Positions 17,439-26,543 are shown, numbered from the stretch's first letter. The stretch is 64,000 nt of DNA from Acidimicrobiales bacterium (GCA_041394265.1 JAWKIO010000005.1:2666001-2730000); one strand, 5' to 3'. Translations and numbers: made by a program. The notes: generated by a model not told the origin, from the letters alone.

Positions 17439-18725
17439 TCAGCTCGTGGTGCCGCTGGCCACCGCCGAGAACGGGCGATCCTTGTCGACCCGAATGTCAC
17501 CGGGGAGGCCGAGCACCCGCTCGCCGATGATGTTGCGCTGGATCTCATCGGTCCCGCCGGCAATGGACATGCCGGGAACGGAGAGTGCGATCTGTGCGAA
17601 GAGTCCACCGTGCGGTGCGTCGGGGCCGAGCAGGGTGCCCGCCGGACCGAGCATCGTGAGGGCAAGGTCGCGGTAGGCCCGCATCAGACGGACCGATGCC
17701 AGCTTGCCGAGCGACACCTCGGGACCGGGCAGCTGGCCGGTCGCCGCCTGGGTTGCGGCCGCACGGAGTCCGGTGAAGCGGGCGATCTCGAACCAGCCGT
17801 ACAGCCGGGCGAGCTCCTGTCGGATGAGTGGGTCGTCGACCGAGCCGGTCTCGGCGGCCAGTTGGCACAGCAGTCGCCACGCTTCGGAGCCGGTGGGCAT
17901 GAAGCCGCGAGTGCCGTCGTTCAACTCACCCGATGCGTAGCGGCCGGCTGGCTCGTCGTGGTCGAGCGCGAACTGGATGCCGGCCTCGGCCTCGGGATCG
18001 AGCGACCCACGCTCGTACGACAGCGTGCGTAGCGCCACCGACCAGCCGCCGCCGACATCGCCGATCAGGCTTTCGGCCGGCACGACGGCGTCGGTGAGGA
18101 ACACTTCGTTGAACTCGGCATCGCCGGTCATCTGGACGAGCGGCCGGACCTCGACACCCGGTTGGTCCATCTCGATCACGAAGAAGCTCAGGCCGCGATG
18201 CTTGGGCTGGGCCGGGTCGGTGCGGGCGACGAGGATGGCTCGCTTGGCGTAGTGACCGCCCGATGTCCACACCTTCTGCCCGTTGACGATCCACTCGTCG
18301 CCATCGAGGACGGCTCGGGTCGACACTCCGGCGAGGTCGGAACCGGCGCCGGGTTCGGAGAACAGCTGGCACCACACGTCGGTGCCGCGCACGATGCCGG
18401 GGAGCCACTTCGCCTTCTGCTCCTCGGTGCCGAGTTCGAGCACCATCGGCGCGACCATCATGGTGGCGATGCCATGAGGCGGCCCGTACGCGCCGGCGGC
18501 ACGGATCTCGTGCTCGACGATGCTGGCATCGGCCGACGACAAGCCTCGCCCCGACCATTCGATCGGGAAGTGGGGGAAGCTCCAGCCGGCATCGGCAAGG
18601 CGCGCCCACCATTCACCCAGTGGGAGCGACGGGTCCCAGTTCTCGGCCAACCACGATCGGACCTCGTCTTGCAGGGCGCTTGCGCTCGTGGGGCTCTCGG
18701 TGGCGGCTGCCGACGCAGCGCTCAT
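17439..18725 (-). CDS. Acyl-CoA dehydrogenase family protein
   Basis: 428-aa flavoprotein with the acyl-CoA dehydrogenase signature QLFSEPGAGSDLAGVS, the FAD-contacting VNGQKVWTSG, and the C-terminal PGMSIAGGTDEIQRN segment. The usual YEGT catalytic-Glu motif is replaced by IAGGT, so the catalytic base must lie elsewhere, as in several actinobacterial FadE proteins. The start is the ATG at 18725, which shares bases with the stop of the HpaB-family gene (TGATG); the open frame reaches much further upstream but lies antisense to coding there. Tight coupling suggests the two flavoproteins act on the same catabolic pathway. Confidence 0.88.
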   Translation of the reverse strand: MSAASAAATESPTSASALQDEVRSWLAENWDPSLPLGEWWARLADAGWSFPHFPIEWSGRGLSSADASIVEHEIRAAGAYGPPHGIATMMVAPMVLELGTEEQKAKWLPGIVRGTDVWCQLFSEPGAGSDLAGVSTRAVLDGDEWIVNGQKVWTSGGHYAKRAILVARTDPAQPKHRGLSFFVIEMDQPGVEVRPLVQMTGDAEFNEVFLTDAVVPAESLIGDVGGGWSVALRTLSYERGSLDPEAEAGIQFALDHDEPAGRYASGELNDGTRGFMPTGSEAWRLLCQLAAETGSVDDPLIRQELARLYGWFEIARFTGLRAAATQAATGQLPGPEVSLGKLASVRLMRAYRDLALTMLGPAGTLLGPDAPHGGLFAQIALSVPGMSIAGGTDEIQRNIIGERVLGLPGDIRVDKDRPFSAVASGTTS

Positions 18726-20113
18726 CACTTCGCCTCGTCTTCGCTGATCCCGGCGATGTGCAAGGCCTTGCGCTTGGCGCCTTCGAGGTCGTAGTGGCGG
18801 CGGGTGACGATGCGCTGGGCATACAGACCGCCACCGGCCTGGATGTTGGTGACCGCCTTCCAGCCACCGTAGGCATCGGCGGTGAGGTCGCGGATCGTGT
18901 GCATCAGACGGGCCCGGTACTCCCCGTCGATCGCATTGCCGGTTGACATGTACTTCTTCGCCAGGTGCCCGACGTCGGCGTTCTCGAAGTCGGCAGGCAC
19001 CGGTGCGGTCAGGACTGCTCCGCCGGCGATGTCGTGGACGTGGCGGACCATGGCGTTGTAGTTCGCCGCTGCGTGGAACTTGCCGGCGTTCGTGAAGAGC
19101 TCGTTGGGGAAGGCCGCTCCCTCCGGGCCGATGTTGCAGTTGCTCACCGCCGCTTCGAGCGCAGCTCGGATGAGCGTGGCGTGGATGATCATCTCGGAGA
19201 TCTTCTCCTTGATGTGCGAGATGCCCGCAGTGCCGTTGGCCTCGGCGACCAACTGGGCCAAGCCGACCAGCTCGTCGGCTTCCTCGACGAACGCAGACAG
19301 GCCGCCCAGCCGCTCCCACAAACCGAGCGAGTGGGCGAACACGGCGGCGAACGCGGTCTCGCCGTCGAGGAAGACCCGCTCATGCGGGACGAACACGTCG
19401 TCGAAGATCACGAACCCCTCGGGGAAGTGGTGGCCGCCCGAGACCGGGAACGAACGAACGTCCTCATGACGCGGGGCGTAGGTGGTGTTGATGATCTTCA
19501 CACCCTCGGCGTTGACCGGGACCACGCAACCGATCGACCAGTCCTCCTCGCCGGCCTTCATGGCCTTGGTCGGGATGGTCAGCAAGTCGTGCCCGAACGA
19601 GGCGCCGGTGATGTGGAGCTTTGCGCCCCGAATGACGACGCCGTCGCGTTGGCGGTCGACCACACGAACGTAGGAGTCGAGGTCGTCCTGCTTCGCCGGC
19701 GGGCGGCTGCGATCACCCTTGGCGTCGGTGATGCACTGGGTGATGCGCACATCGGACCGTTGGGCCTCTTCGATGTAGGCCGACATGCGCTCGATGTAGT
19801 CGGGCTTGAGGTCGGTCATGCGACCCGAAGCCGTCTTCAGGGTTTGGATCGACGTGTTGGTGACGTGTGCCATCATCCCGGCGTCGTGGAGGAGCGGGAT
19901 CATGTCGCGCAGCTCCTCGGCCGAGGTGGGCACGGCGAGGAGGGGGCTCGTGGCATCGGGGGTGGGGTCGTACCAGCGGTCGTAGCCCTCAGCAGTGATG
20001 TCGACGGTCTGGCCGAGCAGCGGGTGCCCGGGCAGATCCTCGATCCGCTCGCCCTCGAAGTAGGTGGCGCGTCCGTCCAACAACGACGCCTTGTACTGGT
20101 CCCCGGTCAACAT
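18725..20113 (-). CDS. 4-hydroxyphenylacetate 3-hydroxylase (HpaB) family flavoprotein
   Basis: 462-aa member of the HpaB/4-hydroxybutyryl-CoA dehydratase family. It has the conserved TDAKGDRS, VIRGAKLHITGA and the C-terminal NIQAGGGLYAQRIV segments. The FeS-ligand cysteines of 4-hydroxybutyryl-CoA dehydratase are not visible: no CxxxC in the N-terminal third, and Arg at the expected Cys after HSLGLWE. A monooxygenase-like or other FAD role therefore fits better. No flavin reductase partner is adjacent. Start ATG 20113 with GAGGGAG upstream. It is co-transcribed with the acyl-CoA dehydrogenase. Confidence 0.75.
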   Translation of the reverse strand: MLTGDQYKASLLDGRATYFEGERIEDLPGHPLLGQTVDITAEGYDRWYDPTPDATSPLLAVPTSAEELRDMIPLLHDAGMMAHVTNTSIQTLKTASGRMTDLKPDYIERMSAYIEEAQRSDVRITQCITDAKGDRSRPPAKQDDLDSYVRVVDRQRDGVVIRGAKLHITGASFGHDLLTIPTKAMKAGEEDWSIGCVVPVNAEGVKIINTTYAPRHEDVRSFPVSGGHHFPEGFVIFDDVFVPHERVFLDGETAFAAVFAHSLGLWERLGGLSAFVEEADELVGLAQLVAEANGTAGISHIKEKISEMIIHATLIRAALEAAVSNCNIGPEGAAFPNELFTNAGKFHAAANYNAMVRHVHDIAGGAVLTAPVPADFENADVGHLAKKYMSTGNAIDGEYRARLMHTIRDLTADAYGGWKAVTNIQAGGGLYAQRIVTRRHYDLEGAKRKALHIAGISEDEAK

Positions 20114-20241
20114 GTCGTACTCCCTCGGCCGAGTGGTTCGGCACTGGTGCTTTGTCCCTCGAAGCAACGTAGTGGCGCCGCTGGCCCGGTACGAAAACGC
20201 CAGTCCGTGATCGTCACGAGCCGCCCCTGAGTTGGGCTTCG

Positions 20242-20345
20242 AACTGTCCGGACTGGAGCCCATCGTGGCGAACTGTCGACACTGGAGCTCAGTTCCGGGC
20301 TTCAGTGTGGACAGTTGGCTGGTGTGGGCTCGAGTGTCGACAGTT
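20242..20345. repeat. Four-copy 14-bp repeat, two direct plus two inverted, 29-nt period
   Basis: Consensus AACTGTCSRSACTG. Forward copies are at 20242-20255 and 20271-20284, and reverse-complement copies at 20303-20316 and 20332-20345. Start-to-start spacing is exactly 29 nt within both pairs. Copies 2 and 4 form a perfect inverted repeat of AACTGTCGACACT. It lies in the 337-bp gap between the divergent hpaB-type and MFS genes; the remainder of the gap is GC-rich with no other gene evident. Confidence 0.8.
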
Positions 20346-20450
20346 GCTGCCGAGCTGGGTCCGGCCGCCGGGCCGGGTCGCCCGGGCCGGGTTGGCCGGC
20401 CGCTCGCTTGGTGAACGGGAGATGGCGGTGAGGTGAATGCTCGTGCCACG

Positions 20451-21713
20451 ATGTCGCCGATGACGCAGACCACGCCAGCGACGGACAGCTCCGAGCCGGT
20501 CGCGGCGCCGGGCAATGCCCTACGGGTACGCAACTTCCGCTTCCTGTGGCTCAACAACATCGCGTTCTTCCTCGTCGCCAATGCCGAGCGGTTCCTCTTC
20601 GGTTCGCTCGTGCTCGACCACCTCGACCGGGGCGAGTCGGAGCAGGCGCTGGTCATCGGAGCGCTCGGGCTCCCGGCCCTCTTCCTCACGCTGCACGCCG
20701 GCGTGTGGGCCGACCGGATCGATCGCCGCAAGATGCTCATGACCACCCAGATGGCCGGGGCCGTGGTGATGACCTGCACCGCGCTACTCGTCGCCTCGGG
20801 CCGGCTGACCGTCGGCTGGGCGATGCTCGCCGCCGCCTTTGCCGGCTCGGCCGCAGCGCTGGGGTCGCCTGTTCGCTCGTCGCTCGTGCCGGCCCTGGTC
20901 GAAAAGCATCAGCTGTATAGCGCCATTGCCGTCAACGCGTTGGCGATGACCGCCTCGCTGATCTTCGGGCCGGTGGTGATCCGTGCCGTCCAACGGCAGG
21001 TGGGCTTCGCCGGGGCGTTCTGGTTCCAGGCCGGGCTGATGCTGCTCGGCGTCGTCTTCCTCGTGCAGCTACGAGTGCCCCACCACGAAACGGTGGCCAC
21101 GCGGCGCAAGATCTCCGCCGAAGTTCGAGACGCGCTCTCGCACGTGTGGCATGACAACGCGCTCCGCACGCTGTTCGGTCTGCTCATCGTCGCCAGCCTG
21201 TCGATCAACCCAGCGGTGATGGTGACCATGCAGGCGCACGTGAAGACAGCGTTGGGTCGAGAAGCCGGCGATGCAGCCATCCCCCTGGCATTCATGGGAC
21301 TCGGCATCGCCATCTCCTCGGTAGTCGTGATGAAGAGCGGCGACCTTCCCAACAAGGGCACGCTGTTCCAGCGGGCGGTGATCGTGGGGTCGTCGGTGAC
21401 GTTCTTCATCGGTCGCTCGACCAACTTCGGTGTCGTGTGCGCCCTGGCCCTGCTGATGGGGCTCGCCGGCGGCTTCTACATCAACATGAACCAGGGACTC
21501 ATCCAGGCCAGCACGCCACAGGCGTTGATGGGGCGAGTGATGGCCCTCTACACGCTCGTGCAGGCCGGTTTCATGCCGATCGGTGTGTTCGTGCTCGGCA
21601 ACCTCTCCGAGGCGTACGGCACCGGTGCGGCAATCAGTGGCGTCACGGCCGTGGCGTTCGCCATCTTCGTCACGGTCTACGTGCGCAATGCCGAGCTCCG
21701 GCGTCTCGGCTGA
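20451..21713 (+). CDS. MFS transporter, drug/metabolite efflux type (MFS_3/EntS-like)
   Basis: About 420-aa major facilitator with twelve predicted helices. It starts with the efflux-type FRFLWLNNIAFFLVANAERFLFGSLVLD segment (TM1) and carries the loop 2-3 motif WADRIDRRKML. The family exports small molecules by proton antiport; the substrate cannot be told. The start is uncertain: ATG 20451 and ATG 20460 are both plausible, and a GTG at 20433 opens the frame. The repeat array upstream could be its operator. Confidence 0.85.
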   Translation: MSPMTQTTPATDSSEPVAAPGNALRVRNFRFLWLNNIAFFLVANAERFLFGSLVLDHLDRGESEQALVIGALGLPALFLTLHAGVWADRIDRRKMLMTTQMAGAVVMTCTALLVASGRLTVGWAMLAAAFAGSAAALGSPVRSSLVPALVEKHQLYSAIAVNALAMTASLIFGPVVIRAVQRQVGFAGAFWFQAGLMLLGVVFLVQLRVPHHETVATRRKISAEVRDALSHVWHDNALRTLFGLLIVASLSINPAVMVTMQAHVKTALGREAGDAAIPLAFMGLGIAISSVVVMKSGDLPNKGTLFQRAVIVGSSVTFFIGRSTNFGVVCALALLMGLAGGFYINMNQGLIQASTPQALMGRVMALYTLVQAGFMPIGVFVLGNLSEAYGTGAAISGVTAVAFAIFVTVYVRNAELRRLG

Positions 21714-21756
21714 TCCGGCCGACCGATCGCGCGAGCCCGAGTGGCAGACTCCCGGC

Positions 21757-22497
21757 ATGAAGATGATCGGGCTGCTGGGCGGGATGAGTTGGGAGAGCTC
21801 GGTCGAATACGAGCGAATGATCAATCGAGGTGTGCGTGAGGCGTTGGGCGGCACGCATTCGGCCGACCTCATCGTCCGTTCCTACGATTTCGCTCGCATC
21901 GAGGAGCTCCAGGCGGCGGGGGAGTGGGAGGTCGCCGGCGAGCTACTCGGCCGCGATGCTCGACGACTCCAAGACGCCGGAGCCGACTTCATCGTGCTGT
22001 GTACCAACACCATGCACGTCGTGGCGCCGGCGATCGAGGCGGCGATCACGGTCCCGTTCCTCCATCTGGCCGACGCAACGGCGAGAGCGATCCTCGATGC
22101 GGGACTCGACACCGTCGCACTCCTGGGGACCAGGTACACGATGGAGGAGGACTTCTACCGTGGTCGATTGGAAGCCCACGGTCTCACCGTTCGAGTTCCG
22201 GATGGTCCCGATCGCTCGATCATTCATGACGTGATTTACGACGAGTTGGTGCAGGGAGTCATCAACCCCGAGTCGAAGGAGGCCTACATCGACATCATCG
22301 ATCGACTGATCGACGACGGAGCCCAGGGCGTCATCGCGGGTTGTACCGAGATCGAACTGCTCGTCGGCCCCGACGACGTGACCGACGGCGACGGGGCGCT
22401 GATGCCCTATTTCCCGACCACGCGAATTCATGCCGACGCTGCGGTGGCGCTGGCCCTCGACGGCGTCCGTACGAGGTCGCCGCACCACGACGACTGA
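21757..22497 (+). CDS. Aspartate/glutamate racemase family protein
   Basis: 246-aa cofactor-independent racemase with the two family cysteines, Cys82 in LCTNTMH and Cys196 in AGCTEIELL. The N-terminal IGLLGGMSWESS is typical of the YgeA/aspartate racemase branch. It interconverts L and D forms of aspartate, glutamate or a related amino acid in the cytoplasm; the exact substrate is not evident. The start at 21757 (MKMIGLLGG) matches the family; upstream frame lies inside the transporter gene. It follows the MFS gene by 43 bp on the same strand and may be co-transcribed. Confidence 0.9.
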   Translation: MKMIGLLGGMSWESSVEYERMINRGVREALGGTHSADLIVRSYDFARIEELQAAGEWEVAGELLGRDARRLQDAGADFIVLCTNTMHVVAPAIEAAITVPFLHLADATARAILDAGLDTVALLGTRYTMEEDFYRGRLEAHGLTVRVPDGPDRSIIHDVIYDELVQGVINPESKEAYIDIIDRLIDDGAQGVIAGCTEIELLVGPDDVTDGDGALMPYFPTTRIHADAAVALALDGVRTRSPHHDD

Positions 22498-22693
22498 ACA
22501 CCGGTCCGAAACCGCACGCGGCGAACGCGAGGGCTTCGGGCTCGATCGAGTAGGTTGCGAGTGCGAACCGTACCGGTTGCGTTGCGAAGTCGGCGCTTGG
22601 AGAACACTGGATGGTGCGATCATGCATGGCTCCCCGGGGGCCAGCTCCTAGCGACGACGTGTCGAGCAGGAAGCGCAGGTGGTGGAAGTTGTG

Positions 22694-23248
22694 ATGCGTA
22701 GCTACGAAGAGCTGAAATCAGCTTCCCTCGGCTGGACCGTCGAGGAAGGGGAACCGGACTGGATTCTCGAGCTCGAAGGTGACTCCAACAATCCGCCCCT
22801 GTGGCTCAACCTCTTCAAGTCTCCGCTGGAGAGTTGGGAAACCGACGAGCTCTCCACGTTGGCCGTCGGACTGGGGGTGGAGAGCCTGCACATCCACGCC
22901 AGGTTTGCGTGCGCCAGCGAGAGCGGTCCCTATCGGATGGGCGTCTTGGTGGAGAAGCGCAACCCCGAACGACCGGCAGACGTGGTTCTGACCGCCCGGC
23001 TCATCGTCGATACGGTCGTTGCTCCACATTGGCACGACACACCAGAAGCCTCGCCCTCCACCTGGTATCGGGCCGTCGAGGCGTGGTTGGGCGCACTTCC
23101 GTCGAGCTTGACCGATGGCCTCGAGGTGCGAGATTGGACCGCCGAACAGTTTGCCGAGGCGCACGCCAAGAGATGGTTCGGGCCCGGCACCGAAGAAGCG
23201 GTGTGGGTCGGTTTCCGGGAACCACCATGCAGGTGGGTGTTCTCGTAG
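22694..23248 (+). CDS. Orphan protein A of a tandem paralogous pair
   Basis: About 184 aa, acidic, no signal peptide or membrane helix. I do not recognise the family. It shares several blocks with the next gene: MRxxxEL at the start, a WIL-L strand, (V/I)xSLxIHAxFxC in the middle, WLxxLPxxLTxGLxV, and the C-terminal VWxxFxEPPCRW. The start at 22694 has GGAAG 5 nt upstream; a GTG at 22679 is also in frame. It has 196 bp of non-coding sequence upstream and 78 bp before its paralog. Confidence 0.65.
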   Translation: MRSYEELKSASLGWTVEEGEPDWILELEGDSNNPPLWLNLFKSPLESWETDELSTLAVGLGVESLHIHARFACASESGPYRMGVLVEKRNPERPADVVLTARLIVDTVVAPHWHDTPEASPSTWYRAVEAWLGALPSSLTDGLEVRDWTAEQFAEAHAKRWFGPGTEEAVWVGFREPPCRWVFS

Positions 23249-23326
23249 CGTGCGTCCGCCAGGTGTCATTCGTCAATCCACCGCCTCGACGAGCCGCTCG
23301 CGATTCCTCACGTCAACGAGGGGAGT

Positions 23327-23989
23327 ATGGCGACACGACCGGATGGCGTGCGCAAGCACGCAAAACCCGGCAACCTGCCGTCCGATTTCGGCGGACAGAG
23401 TGTTTTCGTCGCCGCGCCACGACGGATGGAACTGCTGATGCGCCTCTTCGATGAACTGGAAGCCGAGTTCCCTGACGTGTTCGGAAACGTTCTTCGCGAC
23501 CCTGAGTGGATTCTGCGGCTCGACGAACACGACCAGCCTGCGATGTGGACTCGATCTCATCACCTGGCAGCGCTTCGTGGTTGCTCGGTCGACGAGATCG
23601 CCACCCTGATGCTTGGGTCCGCGATCAAGAGCTTGCGTATCCATGCCGACTTCGTGTGCTCGACCGCACAGCGGCCATTCGGGTTGAGTCTTCGGCTTAC
23701 TGACCACGGCTTTGATGAAGCGTTGGAGGGTGTCCCCGACATCCGGCTGTGGGTGGCACCCGAGGTTGGACGACTTCGTACATGGGACTACGCGCTGCGC
23801 CCCTCTGATTACGGGCGAACTGTCCAACGATGGCTCGACACGCTCCCACTCGCGCTGACCGAAGGTCTCGCGGTCCTCGAAGATCCGCCTGAAACCCCGG
23901 CTGACTATCGGTCAGTATGGATCGTCTTTGACGAACCGCCGTGTCGCTGGATCACGCCCGAGCGACTCGCGCCGATCGAGCGGCCTTGA
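23327..23989 (+). CDS. Orphan protein B of a tandem paralogous pair
   Basis: Up to 220 aa; no known domain recognised. It aligns with the preceding gene over most of its length: MRLFDELEAEF, EWILRL, IKSLRIHADFVC, WLDTLPLALTEGL, VWIVFDEPPCRW. ATG 23327 has GAGG five nt upstream. By alignment with the paralog the conserved part begins at the ATG at 23438, so a shorter product is possible. No hydrophobic segments. The 189 bp after it contain no gene; a -10-like TACCAT at 24133-24138 probably belongs to the vWA gene. Confidence 0.62.
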   Translation: MATRPDGVRKHAKPGNLPSDFGGQSVFVAAPRRMELLMRLFDELEAEFPDVFGNVLRDPEWILRLDEHDQPAMWTRSHHLAALRGCSVDEIATLMLGSAIKSLRIHADFVCSTAQRPFGLSLRLTDHGFDEALEGVPDIRLWVAPEVGRLRTWDYALRPSDYGRTVQRWLDTLPLALTEGLAVLEDPPETPADYRSVWIVFDEPPCRWITPERLAPIERP

Positions 23990-24178
23990 CGATCGTCGTA
24001 GCGAAGCAAGTTGCAGGCGACTACTGGCAGGGGTCGAACTCCCTCCGGACCCCGCTGACGCTGTGGACCAGCTTCGCTGCGAAATCGAAACGGCGCATGG
24101 GTCTCTTGCTTCCGCTGCCGACCCCGCACAACTACCATCGACGGGAACCAGATCGGTTCGGTCGCCGTCTCAGGTGGC

Positions 24179-25594
24179 ATGAACCGCACGCCACGCACTG
24201 ATGCCCGATCGTTTCGGGCAACGACTGCTCGCCTTCTGACGCTCCTGCTCGCCCTCACACTGGCGGCTTCCGCCTGCACGTCTGGCAGCGGGAGCGAAGG
24301 TGCAGCGCCCACGATCACCACGACCGACGATGACCCGACAGAGACCGGGCGTGGCTGGTTGGACGGCAGCCCAGCCGACGCCGATGCCTCGTTCGGCGGC
24401 GGCGACGAGGAAGCCATGGCGACGGCAGAAGGCGACATGGCGATGACCACCACGATGGCCAGCGGCGGCGAGGCGGCCGAGAGCGCAGACGGGGCGCGGG
24501 TGGTGATGGAGGAGCCGATCGATGCCGGGCCACCTCGGGCGGGCAGCATCGACGACAACGAGTCGTTCCAGGACTACCTGGCCTACCTCGAACGAATCGC
24601 CGGTCTCGGCCTACCGGTACGAGCGGTCGACGTGAGCACTCAGCATCGGGTGGTCGTCACCGGCACGAATGGGCTTCCGGTGGCCGGCCTGCCGGTAGTC
24701 GTGCGGCAGGGCGACGTCGAAATCGGGTCGGTGCGGACGGGCGCCGACGGTATTGCGCTGCTCCATCCCTCGGCGATGGCCGGGTGGGACGGCGCCGGCC
24801 AGCTCGTGGCGGTGGCCAGCGGCGTCGAGGTGGCGCTCGACGCCCCGACCGTCGAGATCGCGCTCGACCAACCGGGGGGTGTCGACGGAGCGATTGCGCT
24901 CGACGTGCTCTTCCTGATCGACGCCACCGGTTCGATGGGCGACGAGATCGAACGCCTGAAGCAAACCGTTGAGGAGGTGACTCGTCGGGCATCGGCGCTC
25001 GACACGCCGATCGACCTGCGGCTGGCCCTGACGGTGTATCGGGACGAGGGCGATGCCTACGTGAGTCGGACCTTCGACTTCACCGGTGACATCGACTCCT
25101 TCCGCCAGGCGCTATCGGAGGTCGTCGCCGAGGGTGGTGGCGACTATCCCGAGGCGCTCGATGAGGCGCTGGCCGATGCGTTGACCAAGCCCAGTTGGCG
25201 CAACCCTGACACGACCATCCAGCTCACGTTCCTCTTGGCCGACGCGCCGCCCCAGGTCGGTCGGCAAGTCGACCAGCCTTACGACGCCAGCATGACGATG
25301 GCCGCCGAGCGCGGCATCCGGATCTTCCCGATCGCCTCGTCCGACAGCGACGACCAGGCCGAGTACGTCTTTCGTCAACTCGCCCAGTTCACCGGCGCCC
25401 GATTCGTGTTCCTGACCTACGGGGTTGGCGGTGCTGCGCTTGGCGAGTCGAGTGACATCGAATCGATCGACTACGAGGAACTGCCGCTCGAGGATCTGCT
25501 CGTTCGTCTGATCGCCGAGGAGTTGGCCGACCTGACTGGGACGGACGTTGCCCTCCCACCAGCGCAGTCGACGACCACGACGACCGAGCAGTGA
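24179..25594 (+). CDS. von Willebrand factor A domain lipoprotein
   Basis: 471-aa secreted lipoprotein. A basic N-terminus and hydrophobic LLTLLLALTLAAS end in the lipobox SAC with Cys33. A long Thr/Gly/Ala/Glu-rich linker follows to about residue 125. Then comes a small beta-rich domain at about 150-230 resembling a carboxypeptidase-regulatory or Ig-like fold (VTGTNGLPVAGLPVVV). The vWA domain starts DVLFLIDATGSMG, with the MIDAS Asp-x-Thr-x-Ser at 248-252. It ends in a TTTTTEQ tail. It probably binds a divalent cation and mediates surface protein contacts; the partner is unknown. Confidence 0.85.
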   Translation: MNRTPRTDARSFRATTARLLTLLLALTLAASACTSGSGSEGAAPTITTTDDDPTETGRGWLDGSPADADASFGGGDEEAMATAEGDMAMTTTMASGGEAAESADGARVVMEEPIDAGPPRAGSIDDNESFQDYLAYLERIAGLGLPVRAVDVSTQHRVVVTGTNGLPVAGLPVVVRQGDVEIGSVRTGADGIALLHPSAMAGWDGAGQLVAVASGVEVALDAPTVEIALDQPGGVDGAIALDVLFLIDATGSMGDEIERLKQTVEEVTRRASALDTPIDLRLALTVYRDEGDAYVSRTFDFTGDIDSFRQALSEVVAEGGGDYPEALDEALADALTKPSWRNPDTTIQLTFLLADAPPQVGRQVDQPYDASMTMAAERGIRIFPIASSDSDDQAEYVFRQLAQFTGARFVFLTYGVGGAALGESSDIESIDYEELPLEDLLVRLIAEELADLTGTDVALPPAQSTTTTTEQ

Positions 25595-25619
25595 TCCGGT
25601 TGGGTGTCGAGCAACTGTC

Positions 25620-26519
25620 TCAGGTCTGCAGTTCCAGAACGTCGGCGACACCCTCGATGGCACTCGGCCACGACGAGGGTGGCTCTGCTGGACGAATGAC
25701 GAACTTCGAGAATCCCACGGCGAGAAATGCTTCGATCTGTTCGGCGAGTCCGGCAACACCGATCGCGATCACGTCGTCGGCGTCGAGGTCGTCGCGGCGG
25801 GCCGCGACCGACGCTCGGACCGCCGGCGAGATCGACCGCTCGACCCAGGTGAGGTTGACGCCGAAGTGCTCGCGGTCGATCGTTCGGCCGGCTTCTTCGG
25901 CCGCGGCGTCGATGACCGCCTTGCCGGCGGCCGCCTCGGCCGGGGTGCAGAGACCTGGCATCCAACCCTCGCCGATCCGACCGCAACGACGCAGCGCCGC
26001 CGGTACCTGACCACCGAGCCACATCTCCAGCGGTTGCTGTTTCGGCCGCACGGCGAGCTGGACGTCCTCGTATCGGTGGTGTGTGCCGGCGAAGGTGAGT
26101 GGTTCACCTCGCCACAGTGTCCGCATGATGTGCATCGATTCCTCGAGCATGCGGGTGCGCTCGCCGGCGTCGACGCCCTGCGCTGCCAGTTCGGCTGGCT
26201 GACGGAGACCGAGGACGGCGTTGATCAGGACCCGGCCACCCGACAGCTGGTCCAGTGTCGCCAGCTGCTTGGCCAGCAGCACCGGGTTCCGACCGGGGAG
26301 GATGAGGTGGGTCCCGAGCTTGAGCCGATGGCGTCGGCCGGCCGCGACCGAGAGGGCGGCGATCGGGTCCAGGGTGGACGTGGTGACGACGTCGGGCACC
26401 CAGATCGAGTCGTACCCGAGGTCGTCGACGGCGTCGACGAGATCGAGGAAGGCCGCCGCATCGTCGGCGACCCCGACGCCTGCCGCCACGCCGATGCGCA
26501 CTTTGAATCCTGCGGTCAT
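25620..26519 (-). CDS. LLM-class flavin-dependent oxidoreductase (F420-type luciferase-like)
   Basis: 299-aa TIM-barrel oxidoreductase of the bacterial luciferase superfamily. It has the N-terminal DLGYDSIWVPDVV, the internal LGTHLILPGRNPVLLAKQLATLDQLSGGR-type segment, and a GEGWMPG loop. Many actinobacterial members use coenzyme F420; this cofactor is inferred. The substrate is unknown. Start ATG 26519, with a -10-like TAGACA 6 nt before it and no ribosome binding site. It converges on the vWA gene, the stops being 25 bp apart. Confidence 0.85.
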   Translation of the reverse strand: MTAGFKVRIGVAAGVGVADDAAAFLDLVDAVDDLGYDSIWVPDVVTTSTLDPIAALSVAAGRRHRLKLGTHLILPGRNPVLLAKQLATLDQLSGGRVLINAVLGLRQPAELAAQGVDAGERTRMLEESMHIMRTLWRGEPLTFAGTHHRYEDVQLAVRPKQQPLEMWLGGQVPAALRRCGRIGEGWMPGLCTPAEAAAGKAVIDAAAEEAGRTIDREHFGVNLTWVERSISPAVRASVAARRDDLDADDVIAIGVAGLAEQIEAFLAVGFSKFVIRPAEPPSSWPSAIEGVADVLELQT

Positions 26520-26525
26520 GCGCCG

Positions 26526-26531
26526 TGTCTA
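26526..26531 (-). promoter_or_regulatory. -10-like element for the LLM oxidoreductase
   Basis: TAGACA on the minus strand, 6 nt before the ATG. The 49-bp palindrome sits immediately upstream, at the -35 position. Confidence 0.3.
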
Positions 26532-26543
26532 GCCGACCACCCG

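Noticed and set aside
20242..20345. CRISPR or transposon end
   Set aside because: Copies are in mixed orientation, only 14 bp, with no spacers of constant type and no transposase or target-site duplication.
18725..20779. A minus-strand frame far longer than the HpaB-family gene
   Set aside because: The upstream part crosses the intergenic repeat array and is antisense to the MFS gene; family similarity begins at the ATG at 20113.
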